A stretch of 64,000 bases of DNA from Schlegelella aquatica (lineage in GTDB: Bacteria > Pseudomonadota > Gammaproteobacteria > Burkholderiales > Burkholderiaceae_C), in assembly GCF_026013905.1 (NCBI RefSeq), contig NZ_CP110257.1:558001-622000 (forward strand). The letters run 5' to 3'. The notes under the pieces are model-generated. The model had not been told where the DNA came from. It worked only from the letters and a program-made list of their open reading frames with translations, and made no database searches. Below, one piece after another: positions 45,408-53,883 of the stretch (within the stretch, counting starts at the first letter, position 1; the number at the start of each line of letters is the position of its first letter). The translations under genes and the position numbers were made by a program.

Positions 45408-46346
45408 ATGACCCAGTTCGCGTTCGTCTTCCCGGGGCAAGGTTCCCAGTCCGTCGGCATGCTCGATGCCTTCGGCGATCATCCCGCCGTGCAGCAGACG
45501 CTGGCCGAGGCGTCCGCGGCTCTCGGCCAGGACATCGGCCGCCTGATCGCCCAGGGGCCGAAGGAAGAGCTGGACCTCACCACCAACACCCAGCCCGTGA
45601 TGCTCACCGCAGGCGTGGCTTGCTGGCGCGTGTGGATCGCCGAGACGGGCAGGGAACCGGCCGCCGTGGCCGGCCACTCGCTGGGCGAATACACCGCGCT
45701 CGTCGCGGCCGGTGCGCTCGAATTCGCCGACGCGCTGCCGCTGGTGCGCTTGCGGGCGCAGGCGATGCAGGAAGCCGTGCCGGTCGGTGCCGGCGGCATG
45801 GCCGCGATCCTCGGGCTGGACGCCGAGGCCGTGCGCGCCGGCTGCGCGCAGGCGCAGGCCGACGTGGGCGAGGTGGTCGAGGCCGTCAACTTCAACGACC
45901 CCAAGCAGACCGTGATCGCAGGCACTGCCGCCGCGGTTGCCAAGGCCTGCGAAGTGCTCAAGGCGGCGGGTGCCAAGCGCGCCTTGCCGTTGCCGGTCTC
46001 GGCGCCGTTCCACTCCAGCCTCATGAAGCCGGCCGCCGAGCGGCTGCGCGAAAAGCTCGCCGCCACGCCGTTCCGCGCTCCGCGCATCCCGGTGCTGCAC
46101 AACATCGACGTGCAGGAGGCGCGCGACGCCGACGCCATCCGCGACGCGCTCTATCGTCAGGCCTTCGGCCCGGTGCGCTGGGTCCAGACGATCCAGGTCC
46201 TCAAGGGCCGGGGCCTGGCGCACATCATCGAGTGCGGGCCGGGCAAGGTCCTGGCCGGCATGGTCAAGCGCATCGACGCCGAGCTCGTCACCGCGACCGT
46301 CTACGACCCGGCCACCCTCAGCGAAGTGAAAGGATTGCTCGCATGA
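45408..46346 (+). CDS. fabD: Malonyl-CoA:ACP transacylase (FabD)
   Basis: The 312-residue enzyme transfers malonyl from CoA to ACP. It starts MTQFAFVFPGQGSQSVGM, carries the nucleophile Ser91 in AGHSLGEYTAL, and the PFHSSLMKPAAERL segment with catalytic His. ATG 45408 matches the family start. Its stop overlaps the fabG start (ATGA). Confidence 0.97.
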   Translation: MTQFAFVFPGQGSQSVGMLDAFGDHPAVQQTLAEASAALGQDIGRLIAQGPKEELDLTTNTQPVMLTAGVACWRVWIAETGREPAAVAGHSLGEYTALVAAGALEFADALPLVRLRAQAMQEAVPVGAGGMAAILGLDAEAVRAGCAQAQADVGEVVEAVNFNDPKQTVIAGTAAAVAKACEVLKAAGAKRALPLPVSAPFHSSLMKPAAERLREKLAATPFRAPRIPVLHNIDVQEARDADAIRDALYRQAFGPVRWVQTIQVLKGRGLAHIIECGPGKVLAGMVKRIDAELVTATVYDPATLSEVKGLLA

Positions 46347-47092
46347 ACGAGATGTCCTGGGAAGGGCAGGTTGCCCTGGTCACGGGCGCCACGCGCGGCA
46401 TCGGCCGCGCCATCGCCCTGGAGCTCGCCCACAAGGGCGTCAAGGTCATCGGAACGGCCACCACCGAGGCAGGCGCGGCCAGCATCGGCGAGGCGCTGGC
46501 CGCCTTTCCGGGCTGCCGGGGCATCCGCCTCGACGTCAACGATGCCGCAGGCGTCGAAGCGGCGATCGACGCCATCCTGAAAGAGCACGGCGGGCTGCAT
46601 GTGCTGGTCAACAACGCCGGCATCACGCGCGACACGCTGGCCATGCGTATGAAGGACGAGGACTGGGACGCGGTGCTCGACACCAACCTGAAGGCCGTGT
46701 TCCGACTGAGCCGTGCGGTGATCCGCCCGATGATGAAGCAGCGCTACGGCCGCATCGTCAACATCACCTCGGTGGTGGGCGCGAGCGGCAACCCCGGCCA
46801 AGCCAACTACGCCGCCGCCAAGGCCGGCGTCGCCGGCATGACGCGGGCGCTGGCCCGCGAACTCGGCAGCCGGGGCATCACCGTCAACTGCGTCGCGCCG
46901 GGCTTCATCGAGACGGACATGACCCGCGCGCTGTCGGAGCAGCAGACCGAGTCCCTGATGGCGCAGATCCCGCTCGGCCGCCTGGGCCGCCCGGAAGACA
47001 TTGCCCACGCCGTGGCCTTTATCGCCTCGCCGCAGGCGGGGTATATCACGGGGGCGCAGCTGCACGTCAACGGCGGCATGTACATGAGCTGA
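46343..47092 (+). CDS. fabG: 3-oxoacyl-ACP reductase (FabG)
   Basis: The 249-residue short-chain dehydrogenase reduces 3-oxoacyl-ACP with NADPH. TGATRGIGRAIA is the nucleotide motif; catalytic Ser143, Tyr156 and Lys160 lie in ITSVVGASGNPGQANYAAAK. GFIETDMTRAL, the C-terminal VNGGMYM and length match FabG closely. Translation is coupled to fabD. acpP follows after 129 bp. Confidence 0.97.
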   Translation: MNEMSWEGQVALVTGATRGIGRAIALELAHKGVKVIGTATTEAGAASIGEALAAFPGCRGIRLDVNDAAGVEAAIDAILKEHGGLHVLVNNAGITRDTLAMRMKDEDWDAVLDTNLKAVFRLSRAVIRPMMKQRYGRIVNITSVVGASGNPGQANYAAAKAGVAGMTRALARELGSRGITVNCVAPGFIETDMTRALSEQQTESLMAQIPLGRLGRPEDIAHAVAFIASPQAGYITGAQLHVNGGMYMS

Positions 47093-47221
47093 ACCGGGCG
47101 CCGCCCATCGCGGCGGCGCGCAATTTCGACCGGCGGTGCCCGTCCGGTCGGCCGGCGGGAAGTTGTCACTTCAACGGCCGTAAAATCTCGGGCTGTTTCT
47201 GAAAACCCTCCTGGAGGAGTC

Positions 47222-47464
47222 ATGAGCGATATCGAAGCACGCGTCAAGAAGATCATTGCCGAGCAGCTCGGCGTGGCCGAAAGCGAAGTGACCAACGAAA
47301 AGTCCTTCGTGGCCGATCTTGGCGCGGATTCGCTGGATACCGTCGAGCTCGTCATGGCACTGGAAGACGAGTTCGGCATCGAGATCCCGGACGAAGAGGC
47401 CGAGAAGATCACCACGGTGCAACTGGCCATCGACTACGCCAAGAAGCACTACAAGGCGGCTTGA
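47222..47464 (+). CDS. acpP: Acyl carrier protein
   Basis: The 80-residue acidic protein carries acyl chains as thioesters of phosphopantetheine on Ser37 in [16 protein letters not shown]. It is the client of AcpS encoded at 60485 and the substrate of FabH, FabD, FabG, FabF and PlsX of this cluster. GGAGGAG (47213-47219) lies just before the ATG, a very strong ribosome site suited to a highly abundant protein. A TAAAAT at 47181 may be a separate -10. Confidence 0.98.
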   Translation: MSDIEARVKKIIAEQLGVAESEVTNEKSFVADLGADSLDTVELVMALEDEFGIEIPDEEAEKITTVQLAIDYAKKHYKAA

Positions 47465-47596
47465 CGCCCCGACTTCTCCTCGCGGGCCGCTGATGCGGCC
47501 GCGCGCGGCCGGCGGCTCCGCCGTGCGGCCGTGCCCCGCGCGGGGGATGCCGACGCCTCCCCGCCCGCCCTTGAACCTACACTGTCCCTCCATCGC

Positions 47597-48841
47597 ATGA
47601 GCCGTCGCCGCGTCGTCGTCACCGGCCTGGGCCTCGTGACCCCCGTGGGCAACACGGTGGCCGAGTCCTGGTCCAACCTCCTCGCCGGAAAGTCCGGCAT
47701 CGACCTCGTCACCAAGTTCGATGCATCCAATCTCGCCGTGCGTTTCGCCGGCGAGGTGAAGGGCTTCAACGTCGAGGAGTACATGCCGGCCAAGGAGGCG
47801 CGGCACATGGACACCTTCATCCACTACGGCCTTGCGGCCTCGGTGCAGGCCGTGCAGGACAGCGGCCTGCCCGTCGGCGAGGCGCTGGCGGAGGAGGAGG
47901 CCGAGCGCATCGGCTGCATGGTGGGCTCGGGCATCGGCGGGTTGCCGCTCATCGAGGAAACCCACAAGGAACTCACCGAGCGCGGCCCCCGGCGCATCTC
48001 GCCGTTCTTCGTGCCGGCGTCGATCATCAACATGATCTCCGGCCACGTCTCGATCCGCTACGGCTTCAAGGGGCCGAACCTCGCGATCGTGACGGCCTGT
48101 ACGACGGGCTTGCACTGCATCGGCGAAGCCGCGCGCATCATCGAATACGGCGATGCCGACGTGATGATCGCCGGCGGCGCTGAATCCACCGTCTCGCCCC
48201 TGGGCATCGGGGGATTTGCCGCGGCGCGCGCTTTGTCGACCCGCAACGACGACCCGAAGACCGCTTCGCGCCCCTGGGACAAGGACCGCGACGGCTTCGT
48301 GCTCGGCGAGGGCGCCGGCGTGATGGTGCTCGAGGAGTACGAGCACGCCAAGAAGCGCGGCGCCAAGATCTACGCCGAACTGGGCGGCTTCGGCATGAGC
48401 GCCGACGCCTTCCACATGACGGCCCCGAACGTGGACGGCCCGAGGCGCTCCATGCTGGCCGCGCTGCGCAATGCCGGCGTCAACGCCGACCAGGTGCAGT
48501 ACCTCAACGCCCACGGCACCTCCACGCCGCTCGGCGACGTCAACGAGACCAACGCGATCAAGCTCGCGTTCGGCGACCATGCCAAGCGCCTGGTCGTCAA
48601 CTCGACCAAGTCCATGACCGGTCACCTGCTCGGCGGCGCGGGCGGGATCGAGTCGGTGTTCACCGTGCTTGCGGTGCATCACCAGGTCTCACCGCCGACC
48701 ATCAACATCTTCAACCAGGACCCGGAGTGCGATCTCGACTACTGCGCCAACACCGCGCGGGAGATGAAGATCGACGTGGCGCTGAAGAACAACTTCGGCT
48801 TCGGCGGTACCAACGGCTCCCTGGTGTTCAAGCGGGTGTGA
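47597..48841 (+). CDS. fabF: 3-oxoacyl-ACP synthase II (FabF)
   Basis: The 414-residue elongating condensing enzyme has Cys168 in [12 protein letters not shown], then [11 protein letters not shown] and [13 protein letters not shown] with the two catalytic histidines. It starts [19 protein letters not shown]. It follows acpP after 132 bp of GC-rich, hairpin-prone DNA. The next gene is a small membrane protein coupled to rpoE. Confidence 0.97.
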   Translation: MSRRRVVVTGLGLVTPVGNTVAESWSNLLAGKSGIDLVTKFDASNLAVRFAGEVKGFNVEEYMPAKEARHMDTFIHYGLAASVQAVQDSGLPVGEALAEEEAERIGCMVGSGIGGLPLIEETHKELTERGPRRISPFFVPASIINMISGHVSIRYGFKGPNLAIVTACTTGLHCIGEAARIIEYGDADVMIAGGAESTVSPLGIGGFAAARALSTRNDDPKTASRPWDKDRDGFVLGEGAGVMVLEEYEHAKKRGAKIYAELGGFGMSADAFHMTAPNVDGPRRSMLAALRNAGVNADQVQYLNAHGTSTPLGDVNETNAIKLAFGDHAKRLVVNSTKSMTGHLLGGAGGIESVFTVLAVHHQVSPPTINIFNQDPECDLDYCANTAREMKIDVALKNNFGFGGTNGSLVFKRV

Positions 48842-48968
48842 CCTCGGCCGCCCGGCGCACCCGTCTTCTTGCATGCGCCGGCGGCGCGGCAGCGGCTCGG
48901 TGGCCGGCCGGTTCCGCGGCCACGATCCCGGGCGTCGGCGCGCCCGATGTCCCTGACCTTGGCCTTCC

Positions 48969-49436
48969 ATGCGGCGCGGCGCCCCGGTGCTCGAGCTGAC
49001 GGTGCACCGTCACCGCTGGTGGCGGCGCGCCGTGACCGCGCTGGCGCTCCTGGCGCTGGGCGGGCTCGCGGCCTGGGTGCTCGGCGCCCCCGACCGCTGG
49101 CCGCTGGCCCTCTTGCTGTGCGCCCTCGTCCTGTGGGCGGTGCGGGCGGCGGTGTCTCTGCCGCCCCTGCGCCTGCGCTTCGACGGGCAAGGCTGGCACT
49201 GGCGTCCCGTCTCCCCCGTTCACGGGGTGGGCGGCAGCGGCCGCGTCCAGGTCGTGCTCGATCTCGGTGACCGATTGCTGCTGTGCCTTCTGCCGGCCGG
49301 CGGCAAGGGCCCCCGCCGATGGGTGCCCGTCGACGCCTCGGATGCGCCATCTCTCTGGCATGCCTTGCGGTGTGCTGTATATTGCCGCACGCCCGGGGAT
49401 GACCCGCTGGCGGTTTCCAACTCCCCGGATGCATGA
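48969..49436 (+). CDS. Small inner-membrane protein, YgfX-like architecture
   Basis: This 155-residue protein has a short basic N-terminus (VHRHRWWRR), two adjacent hydrophobic helices (about 20-42 and 46-62: AVTALALLALGGLAAWVLG and ALLLCALVLWAVRAAV) and a C-terminal beta-rich cytoplasmic part with RLRFDGQGWHWRPV, LLLCLLP and RRWVPVDASDAPSLWHALR. That order equals YgfX/CptA, a membrane protein implicated in cell division and succinate dehydrogenase maturation contexts. In Pseudomonas a YgfX gene also lies close to the sigma-E gene. Similarity is structural and positional only, so no symbol is given. Its stop overlaps the rpoE ATG by 4 nt. Confidence 0.7.
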   Translation: MRRGAPVLELTVHRHRWWRRAVTALALLALGGLAAWVLGAPDRWPLALLLCALVLWAVRAAVSLPPLRLRFDGQGWHWRPVSPVHGVGGSGRVQVVLDLGDRLLLCLLPAGGKGPRRWVPVDASDAPSLWHALRCAVYCRTPGDDPLAVSNSPDA

Positions 49437-50038
49437 GCGCCGACGCCGACCACCTGCTGATTGAACGCGTCAAGCGCGGAGAGCAGAAGGCTTTTGAGCT
49501 GCTGGTCATCAAGTACCAGCGCAAGATCGAGCGCCTGATCGGCCGGATGGTGCGCGACCCGGATCTGATCCAGGACATCGCGCAGGAAACCTTCATCCGC
49601 GCCTACCGCGCCTTGCCCCAGTTCCGCGGGGACAGCGCGTTCTACACCTGGCTGTACCGCATCGCGGTCAACACCGCGAAGAAGTCCCTGGTCGAGCTCA
49701 AGCGCGACCCGCTCGTCACGGGGTCGGCACTCACCTCGCTCGAGGACGAGGACGAAACTTCCCGTGTGGAGAACGAACTAAGCGATGGTGAAACGCCGGA
49801 GGCCGTGCTGGCGAGCAAGGAAATCGCCAACACGGTGAACGCGGCCATCGAAGCCCTGTCGGACGACTTGCGGCAGGCCATCACGCTGCGCGAGATCGAA
49901 GGCTTGAGCTATGAAGAGATCGCCGAGGTGATGAATTGTCCGATCGGGACGGTGCGTTCACGGATCTTCCGCGCCCGCGAGGCGATCGCCGAGCGGTTGC
50001 GTCCGCTGCTCGATACGCCGGATGGCAAGCGCTGGTGA
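49433..50038 (+). CDS. rpoE: RNA polymerase sigma-E factor (RpoE/AlgU)
   Basis: The 201-residue ECF sigma factor controls the envelope stress response. Region 2 contains DLIQDIAQETFIRAYRALPQ and the DNA-melting AFYTWLYRIAVNTAKK; region 4 has REIEGLSYEEIAEVMNCPIG, the DNA-recognising helix-turn-helix. Sequence and order of following genes (rseA, rseB, mucD) leave no doubt. It starts at an ATG in the stop of the membrane protein gene, so its synthesis is coupled to that gene. Confidence 0.97.
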   Translation: MSADADHLLIERVKRGEQKAFELLVIKYQRKIERLIGRMVRDPDLIQDIAQETFIRAYRALPQFRGDSAFYTWLYRIAVNTAKKSLVELKRDPLVTGSALTSLEDEDETSRVENELSDGETPEAVLASKEIANTVNAAIEALSDDLRQAITLREIEGLSYEEIAEVMNCPIGTVRSRIFRAREAIAERLRPLLDTPDGKRW

Positions 50039-50053
50039 CGAAGGAGTGCTGAG

Positions 50054-50794
50054 ATGTCGATGGATGGTGTGGATCGAGGGCTGAGCCGGCAGGCGCGCGA
50101 ACGCCTGTCGGCGCTGGCCGACGGCGAAGCCGGAACCGAGGATCTCCAGCAGACCCTGGCCGCATGGCGGGACGACCCGGCCGCGCGCGCCGGCATCTGC
50201 GAGACTTGGCATCTGTATCACCTGATTGGCGACGTGATGCGCTCCGACGAATTGGCCGGCCGCGGGCGCGACGACGTCGTCTTCGTCGCCCGGCTGCGTG
50301 AGCGTCTGTCGGCGGAGCCGCCGATCGTCGCGCCCGCGCCCCTCACCGCGCCCGCCGAGGGGCACCCCTCGGAGGCGGACGAGGAGGCCCGCCGGGCGCT
50401 CGTCTGGCGTCGGCGCCGGCGGGCCTGGACCGCGCCGCTGGCGACGGCGGCCGGCGTGATGGCCGTGGTCGGCGTGCTCAGTGTGACGCGCACGCCCGAA
50501 TTCGCACCCGCCGGTGGCGGCGCGGGCCTGACCCTGACCGGGGCCACGCCCGCGGCCCCGGCCGCCGTACAACCCGTGGCGCTGCAGGCGTCGGCGAGCC
50601 CGGCGCTGCCGGCTTCGCAAACGGTCGTGGTGCACACGCCAATCGCTCAGTCCCAGTTGGCCAACGGCGCGCTGGTGCGCGATGCCCGGCTCGACCAGTA
50701 CCTTTCGGCGCACAAGCAGTTCGACGGCAGCTCGGCGCTCGGGGTGCCGTCGGGCTTCCTGCGCAGTGCCACCTACGAAGGCCCGAGCCGCTGA
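50054..50794 (+). CDS. rseA: Anti-sigma-E factor RseA/MucA
   Basis: The 246-residue single-pass membrane protein holds sigma-E inactive. The N-terminal sigma-binding part (residues 10-65: RERLSALADGEAGTEDLQQ, LYHLIGDVMRSDEL) fits the RseA N-terminal domain, a helix at about 125-144 spans the membrane, and a low-complexity Ala/Pro periplasmic part follows. Proteases such as DegS and RseP release sigma-E by cleaving it; neither is in the window. AAGGAG precedes the ATG, 15 bp after rpoE. Confidence 0.92.
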   Translation: MSMDGVDRGLSRQARERLSALADGEAGTEDLQQTLAAWRDDPAARAGICETWHLYHLIGDVMRSDELAGRGRDDVVFVARLRERLSAEPPIVAPAPLTAPAEGHPSEADEEARRALVWRRRRRAWTAPLATAAGVMAVVGVLSVTRTPEFAPAGGGAGLTLTGATPAAPAAVQPVALQASASPALPASQTVVVHTPIAQSQLANGALVRDARLDQYLSAHKQFDGSSALGVPSGFLRSATYEGPSR

Positions 50795-50806
50795 CAGGGA
50801 GTGCGG

Positions 50807-51829
50807 ATGCAGTGGCAACGCTGGTGGGCCCCGTTGGTGGCATGGACGTTCCTCGCTTTGGCCGGTGCCGCGGTGGCGGGGCAGACGATGGCCGCACCGC
50901 TGAGCCGGGCCGAGGTGCGCGAGTGGCTGCTGCGCATCCATGAGGCGGCCCGGCGCAACAACTTCCAGGGCACTTTCGTCGTGAGCGCGGGTGGGCAGGT
51001 GGCCAGCGCGCGCATCGTTCACTACTGCGAAGGCCCGAACCAGTTCGAGCGCATCGAGTCGCTCGACGGGCAGATGCGCAAGGTGTTTCGTCACAACGCC
51101 ACGGTCATCACGTTGTGGCCCGCCTCGCGCACGGCGATGGTCGAGCATCGGGAGACCCTGACGACCTTCCCCGGGCTGCTGCAAAGCGACGGCGAACGCC
51201 TGACCGACCACTACGACGTGCACCGGCTGGGCGTGGAGCGGGTCGCGGGGCACGAGGCGGACGTGCTGCTCGTCAAGCCGAAGGACACGCTGCGGTACGG
51301 CTACCGCTTGTGGTCCGAACGCAAGACGGGGCTGCTGCTGCGCGCCGAGATGCTCGACGAGCAGGATCAGGTGCTCGAGTCGTCGGCCTTTTCCGATGTG
51401 GCCATCGGCGTCAAGCCTCAGCCGGAGGCGGTGCTGGGGCCGATGAAGCGGCTGGACGGCTACAAGGTGGCACGCCCGGAGATGGTCAAGACCTCCTTCG
51501 AGCAGGAAGGGTGGACGTTCCGCGCCAAGGTGCCCGGCTTCCGGCAGGTCAGCGTCGTGCGGCGCGGGTTGAAGCCGGGTGTGGCGCAGGAGGTCGAGGA
51601 GGCGGCCCCCGCTGCGGTGCTGCAGGCCATCTTCTCCGACGGACTGGCCCACGTCTCGTTGTTCGTGGAACCCTACGACGCGAAGCCGCATCGCAAGGAG
51701 ATGCTGGTGAGCATGGGCGCCACGCAGACCCTGACGCAGCGCTACAAGGATTGGTGGATCACCGCGGTGGGCGAGGTGCCGCCCGCGGGGTTGCGTCTGT
51801 TCGTGCAAGGCCTCGAGCGGCGTCCGTGA
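50807..51829 (+). CDS. rseB: Sigma-E regulatory protein RseB/MucB
   Basis: The 340-residue periplasmic protein binds RseA and blocks its cleavage until lipid or LPS signals displace it. A signal peptide (about residues 1-25) precedes the LolA-like N-terminal domain (NNFQGTFVVSAGGQVASARI, RHNATVITLWPASR) and the smaller C-terminal domain (WTFRAKVPGFRQVSVVRRG). ATG 50807 with AGGGAG upstream is used over a GTG at 50801. It is the third gene of the rpoE operon. Confidence 0.92.
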   Translation: MQWQRWWAPLVAWTFLALAGAAVAGQTMAAPLSRAEVREWLLRIHEAARRNNFQGTFVVSAGGQVASARIVHYCEGPNQFERIESLDGQMRKVFRHNATVITLWPASRTAMVEHRETLTTFPGLLQSDGERLTDHYDVHRLGVERVAGHEADVLLVKPKDTLRYGYRLWSERKTGLLLRAEMLDEQDQVLESSAFSDVAIGVKPQPEAVLGPMKRLDGYKVARPEMVKTSFEQEGWTFRAKVPGFRQVSVVRRGLKPGVAQEVEEAAPAAVLQAIFSDGLAHVSLFVEPYDAKPHRKEMLVSMGATQTLTQRYKDWWITAVGEVPPAGLRLFVQGLERRP

Positions 51830-51890
51830 GTGCGTCCCGCGGCCTTGAGTGGCCGCGCGGCGACGCGCGGCGTGTTCCCTGAGGTGAGCG

Positions 51891-53372
51891 ATGACTGCAA
51901 GAACCCATACAACGCATGCAGTGACCCTGCGCTGGCAGCGCCTGGCCGTGACACTGCTCGCGGCCTTGGCGTGCCTGATCCTCTGGCCGCTGCCCGGACG
52001 GGCCCAGGCGGCCGCGGCGCTGCCCGATTTCACGGAACTGGTCGACCGCGTCGGGCCTTCGGTGGTCAACATTCGCACCACCGAGAAGGTGCGCCCCGGC
52101 CAGATGCCGGGCCCGCAGATGGACGAGGAGATGCAGGAGTTCTTCCGGCGCTTCTTCGGCATTCCGCTGCCCGGCCCGAGGCAGGATCCGCGCCGCGGGC
52201 CGCGCCAGGCGCCCGAGGAAGAGCAGCCGCGCGGACTGGGCTCGGGCTTCGTGCTGAGTGCGGACGGCTACATCATGACCAATGCGCACGTGGTGGACGG
52301 CGCCGACGAGGTGTACGTCACGCTGGCCGACAAGCGCGAGTTCAAGGCCAAGATCGTCGGGGCCGACAAGCGCACCGACGTGGCGGTGGTCAAGATCGAC
52401 GCGAGTGGCCTGCAGCCCGTGCGCATCGGCGACGTCGGCAAGCTCAAGGTGGGCGAGTGGGTCGTGGCCATCGGCTCGCCGTTCGGCCTGGAGAACACCG
52501 TGACCGCCGGCATCGTGAGTGCCAAGGCGCGCGAGACGGGTGACTACCTGCCCTTCATCCAGACCGACGTCGCGATCAACCCGGGCAACTCCGGTGGCCC
52601 GCTGCTCAACATGCGCGGCGAGGTCGTCGGCATCAACTCGCAGATCTACAGCCGCTCGGGCGGCTTCATGGGCATCTCGTTCGCCATCCCCATCGACGAG
52701 GCGATGCGCGTCGCCGAACAGCTGCGCACCACGGGGCGCGTGATCCGGGGCCGCATCGGCGTGCAGATCGACCAGGTCACCCGCGAGGTCGCCGAGTCCA
52801 TCGGGCTCGGCAAGGCGATGGGCGCGCTGGTTCGCAGCGTCGAGGAAGGCGGCCCGGCGGCGCGTGCCGGCATGGAGCCCGGTGACATCATCACGCGCTT
52901 CGACGGCAAGGCGATCGAGAAGGCCTCGGACCTGCCGCGCATCGTGGGCAACACCAAGCCCGGCAGCAAGGTGGAGGTGCAGGTCTTCCGCCGCGGGGCG
53001 ACGCGCAACATGCACGTCACGGTGGCCGAGTTCGAGCCGGAGCGCAGCGCGCGTGCGGCGCCCACAGAGCCGCGCCCGAGCGGCCCTTCTGCGGGGGTGG
53101 CCGGCTCGCTGGGGCTGGTGGTGAGCGACCTCACCCCCGCGCAGCAGCGCGAACTGAACGTGCGCGGCGGCGTGCGTGTGGAGGCGGCCGAAGGGCCGGC
53201 CGCGCGCGCCGGGCTGCGCGAGGGCGATGTGATCCTTGCGGTGGCCAACACCGAGGTGAAGGACGCGCGACAGTTCGAGCAGCTGCTCTCACGCATGGAC
53301 CGCACCAAACCGTTCAATGTCCTCTTCCGTCGAGGAGAGTGGGCGCAGTACGCAGTGATCCGCCCGCGCTGA
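51891..53372 (+). CDS. mucD: Periplasmic serine endoprotease DegP/MucD (Do family)
   Basis: The 493-residue HtrA protease degrades misfolded envelope proteins and feeds back on sigma-E. An N-terminal signal/anchor (about 17-40) precedes the trypsin-like domain with catalytic His133 (TNAHVVDG), Asp163 (RTDVAVVKID) and Ser234 (NPGNSGGPLL), then two PDZ domains (about 270-360 and 400-490). It ends the rpoE-rseA-rseB-mucD unit and is followed by an intrinsic terminator. Confidence 0.95.
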   Translation: MTARTHTTHAVTLRWQRLAVTLLAALACLILWPLPGRAQAAAALPDFTELVDRVGPSVVNIRTTEKVRPGQMPGPQMDEEMQEFFRRFFGIPLPGPRQDPRRGPRQAPEEEQPRGLGSGFVLSADGYIMTNAHVVDGADEVYVTLADKREFKAKIVGADKRTDVAVVKIDASGLQPVRIGDVGKLKVGEWVVAIGSPFGLENTVTAGIVSAKARETGDYLPFIQTDVAINPGNSGGPLLNMRGEVVGINSQIYSRSGGFMGISFAIPIDEAMRVAEQLRTTGRVIRGRIGVQIDQVTREVAESIGLGKAMGALVRSVEEGGPAARAGMEPGDIITRFDGKAIEKASDLPRIVGNTKPGSKVEVQVFRRGATRNMHVTVAEFEPERSARAAPTEPRPSGPSAGVAGSLGLVVSDLTPAQQRELNVRGGVRVEAAEGPAARAGLREGDVILAVANTEVKDARQFEQLLSRMDRTKPFNVLFRRGEWAQYAVIRPR

Positions 53373-53414
53373 GCGGGGGCGGCGGGGCTCGGACGCCGCG
53401 CGCCGTAAAGTGGA

Positions 53415-53446
53415 CCCGGCAACCGACTAGGTTGTCGGGTTTTTTC
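53415..53446 (+). terminator. Intrinsic terminator after mucD
   Basis: Arms 53415-53424 and 53430-53439 pair over 10 bp (one G-U) with loop GACTA and are followed by a run of six T. It lies 42 bp after the mucD stop and closes the sigma-E operon, so lepA needs its own promoter. Confidence 0.9.
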
Positions 53447-53712
53447 GTCAGATGAGAGAAGCAGGGTCGCGGTGTGGACAAGTCGACCGACGCGAGATGT
53501 GTGTGCGCACTAACATTTCCGCCTGCCGGGCGGAGATTGGGTCGGGATTTCGATACAATCGAACCGGTACGCGCGCGTTTCTGGCTACGGTTTCGTTGTA
53601 GTTCCGGCCGCTTCCGGCTATCCCCAAATCGTCCACAAGCCCCTGTTGATAAGCTGTTCACAAAAAGCCTGTTGGCGACGTGCAACGTGGCCCCGGCGAC
53701 ACGTGGCGCGGC
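53447..53712. other. Non-coding stretch with DnaA-box-like repeats before lepA
   Basis: No convincing gene. Between 53618 and 53663 four near matches to the DnaA box TTATNCACA occur: CTATCCCCA and TCGTCCACA on the plus strand, and TGTTGATAA (one mismatch) and TGTTCACAA on the minus. A TACAAT at 53554-53559 could be a -10 but lacks a well-spaced -35. This stretch is noticeably less GC-biased than its surroundings. Confidence 0.45.
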
Positions 53713-53739
53713 TTGGCGAAGAGGGGTTTTGGCTACAAT
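53713..53739 (+). promoter_or_regulatory. Candidate sigma70 promoter upstream of a possible small RNA
   Basis: TTGGCG (53713-53718) and TACAAT (53734-53739) are separated by 15 bp, one or two short of ideal. The predicted start near 53746 coincides with the first base of a hairpin (see the ncRNA entry). The ATG at 53738 lies inside the -10, so it is not the start of a translated leader from this promoter. Confidence 0.5.
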
Positions 53740-53745
53740 GAAGGT

Positions 53746-53812
53746 CCAACAAAGCAGTTGCCATACCTTTTTGTTGGAAGGCGCGTCGCCGATTCGACGC
53801 GCCTTTTTTTTC
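53746..53812 (+). ncRNA. Candidate small RNA or transcription attenuator before lepA
   Basis: A transcript from the promoter at 53713-53739 would be about 67 nt and fold into two hairpins: CCAACAAA (53746-53753) with TTTGTTGG (53770-53777) around a 16-nt loop, directly followed by the terminator hairpin and T run. Promoter, structured body and terminator together are the layout of a small regulatory RNA; premature stop of a lepA leader is an alternative. No family is recognised. Confidence 0.5.
53778..53812 (+). terminator. Intrinsic terminator upstream of lepA
   Basis: Perfect 11-bp arms AAGGCGCGTCG (53778-53788) and CGACGCGCCTT (53795-53805) with loop CCGATT are followed by seven more T. 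It is a textbook intrinsic terminator although it lies 72 bp before a gene start and not after any visible gene, which is why an RNA is proposed upstream. Confidence 0.9.
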
Positions 53813-53883
53813 ACTGCGGCGGCCCCTCGAGGAGCGCGCGCGGTGCGCTCGGCGCGGCGTGAATGCACCTGTCGTCCCCATCC

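Noticed and set aside
47163..47186. TTGTCA and TAAAAT as an acpP promoter
   Set aside because: Spacing is only 12 bp; the TAAAAT alone may be a -10, but the pair is not credible.
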